From Tunturiibacter empetritectus (lineage in GTDB: Bacteria > Acidobacteriota > Terriglobia > Terriglobales > Acidobacteriaceae), in the NCBI RefSeq assembly GCF_014201375.1, contig NZ_JACHDZ010000006.1, forward strand, positions 124,001-188,000: DNA of 64,000 bases, in the 5' to 3' direction. Positions 17,101-26,577 of this stretch are shown piece after piece. Under the pieces are notes generated by a model. That model had not been told where the DNA came from and searched no databases. It saw nothing but the letters and a program-made list of their open reading frames with translations. Every line of letters begins with the position of its first letter. Position 1 is the stretch's first letter. The translations under genes and the position numbers were made by a program.

Positions 17101-17400
17101 ATGCAAAAATGGCGGAAAATAATCGGCACTTTCCTCATCTTGATGCCCCTGCTTATCTTTGTAGGTTTCGCTCTCGTAGGCATCATGTTCAGATCGCTGG
17201 GGATGGATATCCATTGGAATGGATCAAGGGAACGGCTCTATGTCACGGCGTTTTGTGCCCTACTTTCGCTATGTGCTTGCTTTATGGCTGGGTTTACCTG
17301 CGAAGAGTCGGAAAGAAATTGGGCTGATACTACACCGGAGGCTGTCAAACCAAGAACAGCGCCCCCATTGAATTCCGTGAAAAGTAGATGTATCATTTGA
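17101..17400 (+). CDS. Small hypothetical membrane protein
   Basis: 99 residues, not recognised. Two hydrophobic helices are visible: about residues 8-30 (TFLILMPLLIFVGFALVGIM) and 48-66 (LYVTAFCALLSLCACFMAGF), with a polar loop between and a soluble 30-residue tail. AAGGTG lies 11 bases upstream of the ATG, and a promoter-like pair precedes it, which supports a real gene. Its codon use is less GC-rich than neighbouring genes, so it may be a recent arrival or poorly conserved. It is followed by about 70 bases and then the rimP leader hairpin. Confidence 0.5.
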   Translation: MQKWRKIIGTFLILMPLLIFVGFALVGIMFRSLGMDIHWNGSRERLYVTAFCALLSLCACFMAGFTCEESERNWADTTPEAVKPRTAPPLNSVKSRCII

Positions 17401-17470
17401 ATTGCAGACGATTTTGTTCCGTCGTACCAATGAGAGCCGTGACCGCACCGGTGATTTGACGGAAGAGATG

Positions 17471-17496
17471 AGTGGGCTAAAGCCCACTTTTTATTT
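17471..17496 (+). terminator. Terminator-like hairpin in the rimP-nusA-infB leader
   Basis: Stem AGTGGGC (17471-17477), loop TAAA, stem GCCCACT (17482-17488), then TTTTATTT. It has full intrinsic-terminator form and stands about 55 bases before the rimP start. In enterobacteria a similar hairpin precedes rimP (the rimP-leader element) and NusA autoregulates that operon; here the analogy is inference. It may instead just end transcription from the upstream small gene. Confidence 0.7.
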
Positions 17497-17548
17497 GCTC
17501 TAAAAACGTTTGTGCACGCGGGACCACTGAACCGGAAACAAAACGCTT

Positions 17549-18130
17549 ATGGCAGTCCAGCTAGACCAAATTCGAGCAACCGCGGAACGTGTCGCTGCCT
17601 CCCACAACCTGGAACTCGTCGATCTTGAGTTTCAGGGCGGAGTCAAATTCCGCACCTTGCGCGTCTTTGTAGAAAAAAATGCAGCAGAACGAGCCAAACT
17701 TGCCGAACTCGCCGCAAATGAGGCCGTTGCAGATCTTCCGAAAGGTGTCCCGGTGGAAAGGCTCTCCGGCGTCACCCATGAGGATTGCGCTGTATTTGCA
17801 CAGGATTTTGGCACCGTCCTCGATGTAGAAGATCTCATCCCGGGCGCTGAGTACACCCTCGAGGTCTCCTCACCGGGCCTCGAACGCAAGCTGTTTCGGC
17901 CTGAAGACTTCACCCGGTTTCAAGGCAGTCTGGTCAAACTCCAGACCTTCACCCCGGTGAATAAAAACAGGCAGTGGCAAGGCCGTCTCGCCAAATTTTC
18001 AGACGGTGTGCTGACGATCGACCTCTCTGCCGTCAAACAGAAGGGCAAGGCAAAGAAGGCTGTGACAGAATCGACCGTCGACATCGCCCTGGCGAACGTC
18101 GAAAAGGCAAATCTAGTCGCAGAGATTTAG
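17549..18130 (+). CDS. rimP: Ribosome maturation factor RimP
   Basis: 193 residues, longer than the usual 150-160. RimP assists 30S subunit maturation. The core is recognisable: LELVDLEFQGG, then after an insertion VEDLIPGAEYTLEVSSPGLERKL (about residues 90-115; given here in two overlapping parts: VEDLIPGAEYTLEV and SSPGLERKL) and the C-terminal SH3-like domain. The extra length is a charged Ala/Glu-rich insert around residues 45-65 (AAERAKLAELAANEAVADL) and a Lys-rich stretch near the C-terminus. It is the first gene of the rimP-nusA-infB group, 95 bases before nusA. The start at 17549 has no strong ribosome site. Confidence 0.92.
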   Translation: MAVQLDQIRATAERVAASHNLELVDLEFQGGVKFRTLRVFVEKNAAERAKLAELAANEAVADLPKGVPVERLSGVTHEDCAVFAQDFGTVLDVEDLIPGAEYTLEVSSPGLERKLFRPEDFTRFQGSLVKLQTFTPVNKNRQWQGRLAKFSDGVLTIDLSAVKQKGKAKKAVTESTVDIALANVEKANLVAEI

Positions 18131-18225
18131 AGAGCTGCTCGAACGAAAGCAGTCCTCTCTGAATCGGCAAAACCAACAGAGACAAATCCGGATACGCTTC
18201 GGACAAGAGCAAGGACGAGTGAACA

Positions 18226-19821
18226 ATGGCAAGTGTTCTGTATCAATCGATTGAGACGTTGAGCCGAGACAAAGGTATCGAGCCCGCAGTGGTCGTAGGC
18301 GCCGTGGAAGACGCCATCGCGCTCGCCACGCGCAAGTACTACAAGACCCAGGAGAATATGCGCGCCGAGATGGACCGCGAGACCGGCGAGATCCGCGCCT
18401 ATGTCTTCAAGACCGTCGTCGAAACCCCGGAACAGATCGAAGACGACATCAACCAGATGAGCCTCGAGCAGGCCCGCGAGCTCGCCCCCGAGGTCGAAGT
18501 CGGCGGCGAACTGCGCTTCTACAAGGACACCACCCCCCTCGGCCGCATCGCCGCCCAGATGGCCAAGCAGGTCATCTTCCAGAAGGTCCGCGAAGCCGAG
18601 CGTGACACCGTCTTCAACGAGTACAACCACCGCGCCGGCGAGGTCCTCAACGCCACCGTCAAGCGCCTCGAGCCCATGGACGTCATCTTCGACCTCGGCA
18701 AGGCCGAAGCTCGCATGCCCAAACGCGAGCAGTCGCGCCTCGAGCAGTTTGCCGTCGGAGAGCGTGTCCGCGTCGTCCTCCTTCGTGTCGATCGCGCCGC
18801 CAAAGGCCCGCAGGTCATCGTCTCCCGCGCCGCCCCAGCTCTCGTCCAGAACCTCTTCCAGTCCGAGGTTCCCGAGATCTACGACGGTACCGTGACCATC
18901 CGCGCCATCGCCCGCGAAGCCGGCGAGCGCACCAAGATCGCCGTCATGAGCCGCGACAAGGACGTCGACCCCGTCGGCGCCTGCGTCGGCATGAAGGGCA
19001 TGCGCGTCCAGTCCATCATCCGCGAGCTGCGCGGCGAAAAGATCGATATCATCGAGTTCTCCGAAGAGATCACCACCTTCGCCGAGAAGGCCCTGCAGCC
19101 CGCCAAGGTGAGCCGCGTCTCCATCACCGATCTCGCCGACAAGCAGATCGAGGTCATCGTCGACGACACCCAGCTCTCCCTCGCCATCGGCAAGAAGGGC
19201 CAGAACGTCCGCCTCGCCGCCAAGCTCCTCCAGTGGAAGATCGACATCAAGAGCGAAGAGGAGAAGCGTCAGGAGGTCGAGAGCCAGATGCAGGCCATGA
19301 GCGGCGGCCCCACGACCCCGATCGAACAGGTCTCCGAGCTCGGTGAAACCATCCTCGAAAAGCTCATCGCGGCCGGCATCACCACCGTCGAAGCCCTCGC
19401 CGACATGACCCCCGAGCAGCTCGAAGAGGTTCCCGGCATCGGCGAAAAGACCGTCGAAAAGATCTCCGTCGCCGTTCGCCACTACTTCGGCCAGTACGAA
19501 GAAGGCGAAGAGCGTCCTGTCCCTGCCATCTCCGCCGCATCAGAGACGGCGGCAACTGAATTCGAGGAGGGTTCTATGGAAAAGACGCCCGAAGCAATTC
19601 TTGCCGCAGAAGCCGGCATCGGCACCGCTTACGAGGTCAACAACCTCTCCTCAGAAGATATCGCCGACGCCGAAGAGGCCGAATCCGCCAGCGATGCCTT
19701 TAGCGACAACGATGCACGAGAAGAACGGATCGAATTGGATAACGACAGCGTAGACACCCTGGTCGACGAAGCCCAGGAGAACTCCGATGAAGGTATCGAC
19801 GATGGAAACGATCGTGGTTAG
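18226..19821 (+). CDS. nusA: Transcription termination/antitermination factor NusA
   Basis: 531 residues. NusA binds RNA polymerase and nascent RNA and tunes pausing, termination and antitermination. The N-terminal polymerase-binding domain (1-125) starts with a YQSIETLSRDKGIEPAVV segment; an S1 domain follows (about 130-200), then two KH domains with VDPVGACVGMKGMRVQSI and LAIGKKGQNVRLAAKLL. A helix-hairpin-helix repeat (LADMTPEQLEEVPGIGEKT, about 385-410) follows, then a long acidic tail to the end (DAEEAESASDAFSDNDAREE). This tail is unusual in length and charge. The ATG at 18226 follows a weak GAGTG. infB follows after 136 bases; ylxR, often between them, is missing. Confidence 0.95.
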   Translation: MASVLYQSIETLSRDKGIEPAVVVGAVEDAIALATRKYYKTQENMRAEMDRETGEIRAYVFKTVVETPEQIEDDINQMSLEQARELAPEVEVGGELRFYKDTTPLGRIAAQMAKQVIFQKVREAERDTVFNEYNHRAGEVLNATVKRLEPMDVIFDLGKAEARMPKREQSRLEQFAVGERVRVVLLRVDRAAKGPQVIVSRAAPALVQNLFQSEVPEIYDGTVTIRAIAREAGERTKIAVMSRDKDVDPVGACVGMKGMRVQSIIRELRGEKIDIIEFSEEITTFAEKALQPAKVSRVSITDLADKQIEVIVDDTQLSLAIGKKGQNVRLAAKLLQWKIDIKSEEEKRQEVESQMQAMSGGPTTPIEQVSELGETILEKLIAAGITTVEALADMTPEQLEEVPGIGEKTVEKISVAVRHYFGQYEEGEERPVPAISAASETAATEFEEGSMEKTPEAILAAEAGIGTAYEVNNLSSEDIADAEEAESASDAFSDNDAREERIELDNDSVDTLVDEAQENSDEGIDDGNDRG

Positions 19822-19957
19822 CCAGTTCAACCACGCGCCACAGCACTCCCTGGATCACGAACTCTCGAAATCCAGTGAGAGCACTTACAATAAAGATTCC
19901 TGCAACGATGAGGCTGCTATGAACAGCTAACCGCGCAGGGCAAGCGAAAAGGGACGG

Positions 19958-22900
19958 ATGAGCAAAGTTCGAATTAACGATCTGGCACGAGAACTGGAAG
20001 TAAAGAGCAGGCCAATCCTGGACGCGCTCGAAGCCATTGGCGTGTCTGGAAAGACCCACTCCAGCTCGATTGAAGCCGATCAGGCCGAAAGAGTTCGGGA
20101 CTACTTCAAGAACGGCGGAAGAAGCGGGGCCAGCCGGCAGCAGCAGGCCGACAACAAGCCCAGGTTCGACCTCTCCAAGGTCTCCAAACCTGGCGATGCC
20201 CTCAAGGCCATCCTCGAGCGCAAACAGGCCGAGGCAACCGCCAAAGCCGCGCCGCCGCCGCGCCCAACCGCCGTCGTTGCGCCGCCTCCCGCCTCAGCCG
20301 CGGTTGCAGCCGCACCACCGCGCGTCGTCGCAGCACCACCTACCGCGGCCCCGGTCTCCTCTGCCACTCCTGCCCAGGCTGGACCCGCAGCGCCTCGCCG
20401 CATCGTTCCTCTGCCTCGCCAGGGCGCAAATATCGTCGCTCCCGCCCCAGGCCCGGCCATCGCGACCAGGCCGCCCGTCGGCCCTGTCATCGCGCGCCCG
20501 CCAGTCGCCGCTGCTCCAGTCGCCGTCTCTCCAGCCACCGCGCCGCCATCGGCTGACCGCCCCGCGGTCGCATCCACTCCAGTAGTGGCTGCCCCACCGG
20601 CAGCAAAGCCCGCACCTCCGTCCGCCCTAGCCGCGGAAGCAGCGGAGCCAAAGCCCGCAACTCCGGCAGCCCCGCCAGTCGAAGCCGCTCCCGCCGCACC
20701 GATCGCCGAAGCTCCAGCGCCCGTAGCCGAAGCTGAGACCGAAGCCGCTCCAGAAGCTCCAGCCCCGACTCCCGGCCCCCCAGCCCGTCGCGTCATCATG
20801 CCGCAGACCGGGCCCCGCCCCATCTACACCGCGCCTCCAGTGGCTCCCGGCACGCCGCAGCGCGGCCGACCCATCTTTGAGCGCCCACGTCCCCAGTCGC
20901 CCGGCGCTCCCGGTTCCCGTCCCATGTCCTCGACGGCTCCCGGCGCACGCCGTCCGATGCACCCCACCCGCACCTTCCCCGGAGGCCCAGGAGGCCCCGG
21001 CGGCGCACCAGGCCGTCCCGGCTTCACTCCAGGCGCTCGCCCCGGCTTCCCTGCACGTCCAGGCTTCGGTGCACGTCCCGGTGGAGCTCCAGGCGGCGCA
21101 CCTGGCGTAATGCCAGGCCCTGGCGAAAAGCCAGGAATGCGCCCCGCAGCACGCCCAGCCTCACGCCGCGGCGGACAGCGTTACGAGAAGACCAAGGAAG
21201 GGCCGATGAAGGGCTTCCAGCCGCCACCACGCTTCGGCGGCCAGCAGGTCTCCCGCGAGCCCGTGCCAATCACCCGCACCATCACCGTCACCGAAGGCAT
21301 CAGCGTCAAGGACCTCGCCGAGAAGCTCGACGTCCGCGGCAAGGACCTCATCGCAACCCTCCTCATGAAGGGCGTCTTCGTCACCGTCAACCAGTCCCTC
21401 GAAGGCGAGCTGGTCAAGGATGTCGCCCGCCAGTTCGGCGCCGACGCCACCATCATCTCCGTCGAAGAGCAGCTCGAGAACGAGGCCATCGAAGGCTTCC
21501 TCGAAGACACCACCGGAATGGTCGAAGTCGTCCGTTCGCCAGTCGTCACAGTCATGGGTCACGTCGACCACGGCAAAACCTCGCTCCTCGACGCCATCCG
21601 CTCCACCGACGTCGCAGGCGGCGAAGCCGGCGGCATCACCCAGCACATCGGCGCCTACAAGGTCAAAATTACCAAGCCCGACTCCCCCGCCTTTGGTCGC
21701 GAGATCGTCTTCCTCGACACCCCGGGTCACGAAGCCTTCACCCGCATGCGTGCCCGCGGAGCCAAGGTCACCGACATCGTCGTCATCGTCGTTGCAGCCG
21801 ACGACGGCGTCATGCCCCAGACCCTCGAAGCCATCGATCATGCCCGCGCCGCCAACGTGCCGATCATCGTCGCGGTCAACAAGATCGACAAGCCCGAAGC
21901 CAACCCCTCGAAGGTCATCCAGCAGCTCGCCACGCGCGGCCTGCAACCGGCCAACCAGGGCGGCGACACCGAGTTCGTCGAAGTCTCCGCGAAGAAGCAT
22001 CTCAACCTGGACAAGCTCGAGGAGATGATCTGCCTCGTCGCCGACGTCAACGAACAAAAAGCCCAGCCCGACCGTCCCGCCGTCGGAACCGTCATCGAAG
22101 CCAAACTCGATCGCGGCCGCGGCGCCGTCGCCAGCATCCTCGTGCAGAACGGTACCCTCCGCACCGGAGACAGCTACATCGTCGGCAACACCTTCGGCAA
22201 GATCCGAGCCATGTTCGACGATCGCGGTCGCTCCATCACCGAAGCTGGCCCCTCCACCCCGGTCGAGATCCTTGGCCTCGAAGGCATGCCCGACGCAGGC
22301 GACACCTTCCTCGTCATGGCAGACCGCGACAAAGCCAAGGGCATCGCGCAGTATCGCAAGATGAAGGAGCGCGAGGCACAACTCGCCAAGAGCTCCCGCG
22401 TCTCGCTCGAAGGCCTCGCCGAGCAAATCAAGCAAGCCGGCATGAAGGATCTCAACCTCATCCTCAAGGGCGACGTGCAAGGCTCGGTCGAGGTCCTCGC
22501 AGACTCGCTCCAGCGCATGTCCACCGAGAAGGTTCGCGTTCGCGTCCTCCACTCCGGCGTCGGTGCAATCACCGAGTCCGACGTCCTCCTGGCCTCCGCA
22601 TCGAACGCCGTCGTCATCGGCTTCAACGTCCGGCCCGACCGCAAGGCCGCCGAAGTTGCCGAGCGCGAAAACGTTGAGATTCGTCTGCACTCCATCATCT
22701 ACGAGCTGCAGGATGAGATCACCAAGGCGATGTACGGCCTCCTCGAGCCAGTCTTCAAGGAGAACTACGCCGGCCGCGCCGAGGTCCTCAATGTCTTCAA
22801 GATCACCAAGGTCGGCCAGATCGCCGGCTGCCGCGTCACCGACGGCCTCATCAAACGCGATCAGCAGGTCCGCCTGCTCCGCGAAGGCGCCGAGGTCTGG

Positions 22901-23158
22901 AAGGGCAAGATTGCCTCGCTCAAGCGCTTCAAAGACGACGTCTCCGAAGTCCGTCAGGGCGTCGAGTGCGGTATCGATCTCGCAGGACACAAGGACATCC
23001 GTGTCGGCGACGTCATCGAGTCCTTCACCACCGAAACCCTCGCCGCCGAACTCGGCCAGAACTCTGCCGCAGCCAGAAAAGCAGAGAAGGCCGAGAAGGA
23101 ACGCGAGGCCGCCGCGGCCGCAGCAGCAGCCAACGCCGAAAACTCAGTCAACGCCTAA
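19958..23158 (+). CDS. infB: Translation initiation factor IF-2
   Basis: 1066 residues. IF-2 is the GTPase that places initiator tRNA on the 30S subunit and promotes subunit joining. The N-terminal IF2_N helix domain ([17 protein letters not shown]) is followed by a very long Pro/Ala-rich low-complexity linker (about residues 70-400, with Gly/Pro-Arg motifs) that explains the large size. A second IF2_N domain is near 425-475. The G domain has GHVDHGKT at 534-541, DTPGHEAF and NKID; domains II-IV complete the C-terminus with an Ala/Glu-rich tail. Third gene of the rimP-nusA-infB group; a strong hairpin follows its stop. Confidence 0.96.
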   Translation: MSKVRINDLARELEVKSRPILDALEAIGVSGKTHSSSIEADQAERVRDYFKNGGRSGASRQQQADNKPRFDLSKVSKPGDALKAILERKQAEATAKAAPPPRPTAVVAPPPASAAVAAAPPRVVAAPPTAAPVSSATPAQAGPAAPRRIVPLPRQGANIVAPAPGPAIATRPPVGPVIARPPVAAAPVAVSPATAPPSADRPAVASTPVVAAPPAAKPAPPSALAAEAAEPKPATPAAPPVEAAPAAPIAEAPAPVAEAETEAAPEAPAPTPGPPARRVIMPQTGPRPIYTAPPVAPGTPQRGRPIFERPRPQSPGAPGSRPMSSTAPGARRPMHPTRTFPGGPGGPGGAPGRPGFTPGARPGFPARPGFGARPGGAPGGAPGVMPGPGEKPGMRPAARPASRRGGQRYEKTKEGPMKGFQPPPRFGGQQVSREPVPITRTITVTEGISVKDLAEKLDVRGKDLIATLLMKGVFVTVNQSLEGELVKDVARQFGADATIISVEEQLENEAIEGFLEDTTGMVEVVRSPVVTVMGHVDHGKTSLLDAIRSTDVAGGEAGGITQHIGAYKVKITKPDSPAFGREIVFLDTPGHEAFTRMRARGAKVTDIVVIVVAADDGVMPQTLEAIDHARAANVPIIVAVNKIDKPEANPSKVIQQLATRGLQPANQGGDTEFVEVSAKKHLNLDKLEEMICLVADVNEQKAQPDRPAVGTVIEAKLDRGRGAVASILVQNGTLRTGDSYIVGNTFGKIRAMFDDRGRSITEAGPSTPVEILGLEGMPDAGDTFLVMADRDKAKGIAQYRKMKEREAQLAKSSRVSLEGLAEQIKQAGMKDLNLILKGDVQGSVEVLADSLQRMSTEKVRVRVLHSGVGAITESDVLLASASNAVVIGFNVRPDRKAAEVAERENVEIRLHSIIYELQDEITKAMYGLLEPVFKENYAGRAEVLNVFKITKVGQIAGCRVTDGLIKRDQQVRLLREGAEVWKGKIASLKRFKDDVSEVRQGVECGIDLAGHKDIRVGDVIESFTTETLAAELGQNSAAARKAEKAEKEREAAAAAAAANAENSVNA

Positions 23159-23180
23159 CCAACCCAAACACGCAGCACAC

Positions 23181-23208
23181 AAAAGGCCGGGAGCGATCCC
23201 GGCCTTTT
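23181..23208. terminator. Intrinsic terminator after infB
   Basis: Perfect 12-bp stem AAAAGGCCGGGA / TCCCGGCCTTTT with loop GCGA, starting 22 bases after the infB stop. The T-run after the stem fits rightward termination, and the A-run makes it usable in both directions. Confidence 0.88.
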
Positions 23209-23274
23209 GCATTGCTCATCCTGCAGCCAACCGACATCTCACGTTAGCGATCGTCTTGTACTATGGAGCCACAC

Positions 23275-24114
23275 ATGGCCCAACAACTCAGACGCCTCGC
23301 CGACGACGTAATTCAAACCTGGCACACCATGCCCAAATCTCAGGCGCTGCGCTGGTATGGCGCACTTCTGCAGAACGCCCCCACCGTTCTGCGCGAGCGC
23401 AAATTCTACTCCGCAGACCACGCCATGCGCGGCGTCCTGCGCTTTCACCTGCTCGGGCACGACCTCGAAGTAGATGTAAACGCAATCAACACCACGGCCG
23501 GAAACGGCTACGCCTTCCTGCGAGAGTTCTTCGTTCGTCGCATCTACTTCCGGGAGTTCAAACAGCTCAACTTCGACAACTGCCTCGATCTTGGCTGCAA
23601 CACCGGCGTCGTCACCAGCCTCTTGAAGCAGTTGGCAGGCCCCGGCGGTAAGGTCGTCGGCATCGATCCCCTCACATACCCGGACAACACCTTTCGCACC
23701 AAGCTGGAGACCGTACCCGGGCTGACGATTCATCAAGGCGTCCTCTGCGGAGAGTCCCTCCGCCACGACTCCGCCGCACTCCACGCCATGTGCGACCCCT
23801 ATGACTTCGACGCCAACCTCGCAATCACAGTCGAAGAGCTGATGAAGACCTACGGCATCCAACACGTCGACTTCCTGAAGATGGACATCGAAGGCGCCGA
23901 GTTCGCCATCTTTCGCGACTCCGTGCGATGGCTCGACGTGGTCGACAATCTCGCGATGGAGGTCCACAACACCGTCGGCAACCCAACCGAGATCATCCAC
24001 CGCCTCCAGCAAAAAGGCTTCTGCGTAAAGTGGCTCGACGATGCCGGCTACCCCGCAGATCAACGCAACGCAGGCTACATCTACGCCTCCAAGATCGGCT
24101 CACTCAAAGACTAG
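23275..24114 (+). CDS. FkbM family methyltransferase
   Basis: 279 residues from the ATG at 23275. An S-adenosylmethionine-binding Rossmann fold is shown by NCLDLGCNTGVVTSLLKQL (about residue 100) and VVGIDPLTYPDN; the FkbM C-terminal signature HVDFLKMDIEGAEFAIF is near residue 205. Family members O-methylate sugars or natural products, often in polysaccharide or glycolipid work; the acceptor here is unknown. An ATG 12 bases upstream (23263) is in frame, but GGAG placed six bases before 23275 favours the later start. Single gene after the infB terminator. Confidence 0.87.
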   Translation: MAQQLRRLADDVIQTWHTMPKSQALRWYGALLQNAPTVLRERKFYSADHAMRGVLRFHLLGHDLEVDVNAINTTAGNGYAFLREFFVRRIYFREFKQLNFDNCLDLGCNTGVVTSLLKQLAGPGGKVVGIDPLTYPDNTFRTKLETVPGLTIHQGVLCGESLRHDSAALHAMCDPYDFDANLAITVEELMKTYGIQHVDFLKMDIEGAEFAIFRDSVRWLDVVDNLAMEVHNTVGNPTEIIHRLQQKGFCVKWLDDAGYPADQRNAGYIYASKIGSLKD

Positions 24115-24142
24115 AACTCTCCAGCCTCAACTTCTCCCAACT

Positions 24143-24225
24143 TTCTTTCGCTTCTAAGCAGCCAAAGGCTTTACCCTTGAGCCCTTCTTTGCTTCTAGGT
24201 AACCCAAGGCTTTAGTCTTGGCCCT
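24143..24225. repeat. CCAAGGCTTTAG-type repeat, two tandem copies
   Basis: Unit 1: GCTTCTAAGCAGCC-AAAGGCTTTACCCTTGAG; unit 2: GCTTCTAGGTAACCC-AAGGCTTTAGTCTTGGCC. Both contain imperfect palindromes around GGCTTTA. A cleaner version, CCCAAGGC-TTCA-GCCTTGGG, occurs at 51878-51897, with the same CTCTAGGTACC lead-in. Confidence 0.65.
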
Positions 24226-24412
24226 CACAAGCAGCCGCGCAGCGGTTTCCTCTCTGCCGAAGGCCGGAGCGAAGGCGTAGCCGCAGCGACTGATTCATTG
24301 CCGTTGCTTTTTGCCTTTATCTTTTGCTCTCGCCGACTAGCAAACTAGCTAACTCGCCGCTTTCCACAGCAAAAACCTTGACACGCCTGATAACCTTAAA
24401 GCTGAAGAACAA

Positions 24413-24444
24413 GCCCGGCCAACAGCCGGGCCTTTGCGTTTAAA
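24413..24444 (+). terminator. Terminator-like hairpin ending TTTGCGTTTAAA
   Basis: Stem GCCCGGC (24413-24419), loop CAACA, stem GCCGGGC (24425-24431), then CTTTGCGTTTAAA. The hairpin at 52524-52551 has a different stem but the same GCGTTTAAA tail and a similar GAAG..AACAA lead-in. It may end FkbM transcription or be the end of a short independent RNA. Confidence 0.6.
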
Positions 24445-24529
24445 CCGCGAAGACTTGACCAATAAGTCCAGACTCATGTCTCCTAGTTTGAAGACTTTGC
24501 GCACTTTTCACCCAGGAGGGGGAGGTACC

Positions 24530-25774
24530 ATGTCAGACGCCGTCACCGAGACACCGAGTGAGACGAAATTCGACCTCGCCAGGATCCAGCAAGCCCTCCG
24601 CGAAAACAAAATCGACGGCTGGCTCTTCTACGATCACCACCACCGCGACCCCCTCGCCTACAGCATCCTCTGCCTCGATCCCAACGCCCACGTCACCCGC
24701 CGCTGGTTCTACCTCATCCCCGCCCACGGCGAGCCGAAGAAGCTGGTTCACCGCATCGAAGCCGGACGGCTCGACTCCCTCCCCGGCACAAAATCGGTCT
24801 ACTCGTCGTGGCAGGAGCTCGAAACGCAGATCGAAGCTCTCCTCGCAGGCCAGACCAGGCTCGCCATGCAGTACTCCCCGCGCAACGCCATCATGTACGT
24901 ATCCATGGTCGACGCCGGCACCATCGAGCTCCTTCGCAGTCTGGGCAAAGAGATCGTCAGCTCAGCTGACCTCGTAAGCCACTTCGAAGCCGTCCTCACC
25001 GACGCACAACTCGCCACCCACTATGTCGCGCAGAAGCACACCGACGAGATCCTCGCCGCAGCGTGGAATGAGATCGGCACCCGTGCACGATCCGGCAGCG
25101 GCCGCTCCGATGGAACCGACGAGCACGCCATGGTGCAGTATCTGCAAGAAGCTATGGCGCGCGCCGGACTCGACTGGGAGCATGGCCCAAACGTCAGCGC
25201 AGGCCCCAACTCCGCCGACTCTCACTACGAACCCACCGCCGCCAGCTCCCGCCCCATCCGCAAAGGCGACTTCGTCCTCATCGACATCTGGGCCAAACTC
25301 AAAGACGACCCCTCCGCCGTCTGGTACGACATCACCTGGACCGGCGTCGTCGGCCGCGAGCCCACCGAACGCGAGCACCTCATCTTCTCGACCGTCCGCG
25401 ATGCCCGCGATGCCTCTATCAAAGTCGTGCAGGACGCCTTTACCGCCAACCAGCCCATCGCGGGCTGGCAGGCCGACGACGCCTCACGCAACGTCATCCG
25501 CAAAGCCGGGTTTGGCGAATGGTTCACTCATCGCACCGGCCACAACATCGGCACTGTCCTCCACGGCAACGGCGCGCACCTCGACAACCTCGAAACTCAC
25601 GATGAGCGCCTGATCCTCCCCAACACCTGCTTCTCCGTCGAGCCGGGCCTCTACTTCCCCGGCCCCGCCAGCGACCCCAACGCATTCGGCATCCGCAGCG
25701 AGATCGACATGATCGCCCGCAAAGGCAAAGCCGAAGTCACCGGCCGCGTCCAGACCGAACTCGTCAGAATCTAG
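24530..25774 (+). CDS. M24 family metallopeptidase (Xaa-Pro aminopeptidase-like)
   Basis: 414 residues from the ATG at 24530, which has the strong ribosome site AGGAGGGGGAGG; the open frame extends 32 codons further upstream but without a site. An N-terminal creatinase-like domain (about 1-170) is followed by the pita-bread catalytic domain. All five metal ligands are visible: Asp in VLIDIWAK, Asp in WYDITWTG, His in HRTGHNIGT, Glu in FSVEPGLYFPG, and Glu in GIRSEIDM. The enzyme should release N-terminal residues, perhaps before proline, using two metal ions in the cytoplasm. No signal peptide. It stands alone. Confidence 0.9.
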   Translation: MSDAVTETPSETKFDLARIQQALRENKIDGWLFYDHHHRDPLAYSILCLDPNAHVTRRWFYLIPAHGEPKKLVHRIEAGRLDSLPGTKSVYSSWQELETQIEALLAGQTRLAMQYSPRNAIMYVSMVDAGTIELLRSLGKEIVSSADLVSHFEAVLTDAQLATHYVAQKHTDEILAAAWNEIGTRARSGSGRSDGTDEHAMVQYLQEAMARAGLDWEHGPNVSAGPNSADSHYEPTAASSRPIRKGDFVLIDIWAKLKDDPSAVWYDITWTGVVGREPTEREHLIFSTVRDARDASIKVVQDAFTANQPIAGWQADDASRNVIRKAGFGEWFTHRTGHNIGTVLHGNGAHLDNLETHDERLILPNTCFSVEPGLYFPGPASDPNAFGIRSEIDMIARKGKAEVTGRVQTELVRI

Positions 25775-25873
25775 CCGCAGAGTCTTCACGAATTCGCCAC
25801 ACAAGAAGCCACTCGTTGGTGGCTCGGTGGAACCACGAATTAGTAGCCCGCAACTGGTATCATCAGGATTGAA

Positions 25874-26287
25874 ATGACGACGAACGTACAAGCTCCGGCG
25901 CAGGTCGCTGGCAAATCTTCTTCGATGCCAGCGATGGCCCTCATCGCCGGCTGGCTCATTCCCGGCGCAGGTCATCTTCTACAGCGCAAATGGATCCGCG
26001 GCGGCCTGCTCATGGTCTCGATCGTCGCGATGTTCACCATCGGCCTCGCTCTCAAGGGCAAGATCTACTCGCCCAACACCGGCGACCTGCTCGATATCCT
26101 CAACTTCGCAGGCGACCTCGGCAACGGCCTGCTCTACGTCCTCGCCCGCATCTTCGATCTCGGCCAGGTTACCGTGCAGGTAGCCACCGCCGACTACGGA
26201 ACCAAATTCATGGTGGTGGCCGGCCTCCTCAACATCATCTCCGCCGTCGACGCACACTCGCTGGCCACCGGGAGGAAGCGCTCGTGA
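25874..26287 (+). CDS. Small multi-span membrane protein (possibly DUF6677 family)
   Basis: 137 residues. The pattern ALIAGWLIPGAGHLLQRKWIRG near the N-terminus (about 22-43) resembles TM2/DUF5683-like small membrane proteins; further hydrophobic segments are LLMVSIVAMFTIGLAL and FMVVAGLLNIISAVDAH. The DUF6677 label, which I associate with Acidobacteriota proteins of this form, is from memory and uncertain. No enzyme motif is visible. The stop codon overlaps the GTG start of the next small membrane gene, so the two are translated together and may act together. Confidence 0.75.
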   Translation: MTTNVQAPAQVAGKSSSMPAMALIAGWLIPGAGHLLQRKWIRGGLLMVSIVAMFTIGLALKGKIYSPNTGDLLDILNFAGDLGNGLLYVLARIFDLGQVTVQVATADYGTKFMVVAGLLNIISAVDAHSLATGRKRS

Positions 26288-26460
26288 CCATCTCGCACTT
26301 CGGAGCAGTCCTGCTCTTCGCTCTCTTCACGTCCGTCGTCTTCGGCATCACGCAGCGCTCCGAACCCCGCACCATGATCCGCTTCGGAGCCTTCTGCTTC
26401 GTGCTCTTCGTCGGCGGCACGATCGCGGCCAGCTGGATCATGTGGCTCATCAAGCATTGA
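26284..26460 (+). CDS. Very small membrane protein (58 residues)
   Basis: Starts at GTG 26284, overlapping the TGA of the preceding gene (GTGA). The product has two hydrophobic helices: FGAVLLFALFTSVVFGI (about 6-22) and FGAFCFVLFVGGTIAASWIMWL (about 34-55, written here as FGAFCFVLFVGG and TIAASWIMWL), joined by the basic loop TQRSEPRTMIR. Not recognised. The coupling to the upstream gene and the clean two-helix design support expression. A longer in-frame reading upstream lies inside the previous gene and is not meaningful. Confidence 0.65.
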   Translation: MTISHFGAVLLFALFTSVVFGITQRSEPRTMIRFGAFCFVLFVGGTIAASWIMWLIKH

Positions 26461-26577
26461 TCAGGCACTGATCGCCTCTCTTCCCGCCGATAACGTTGCA
26501 AACAACATCCCTTTGCCATAGGCTGGTGGTGGCACTCAAGTTCTTCGCACACCACCACAGTGTCGCCCACGAAGAAT

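Larger units (their letters stand above)
24115..24529. other. Intergenic region with short repeats and a hairpin
   Basis: No gene seen. It holds two imperfect copies (24143-24185, 24190-24225) of a GCTTCTA..CCAAGGCTTTA..CTTG unit related to one at 51867, then TTTGC-like hexamers (24299-24335), then a terminator-like hairpin at 24413-24444. A TTGACA at 24378 has no -10 at standard spacing. Confidence 0.6.

Noticed and set aside
21161-22990. A 609-codon leftward open frame over infB (and a 451-codon one over nusA)
   Set aside because: Asp/Gly/Val-rich antisense shadows of highly conserved genes.
24378-24400. TTGACA upstream of the M24 peptidase gene as promoter
   Set aside because: No -10 at standard spacing; it lies before a terminator-like hairpin.
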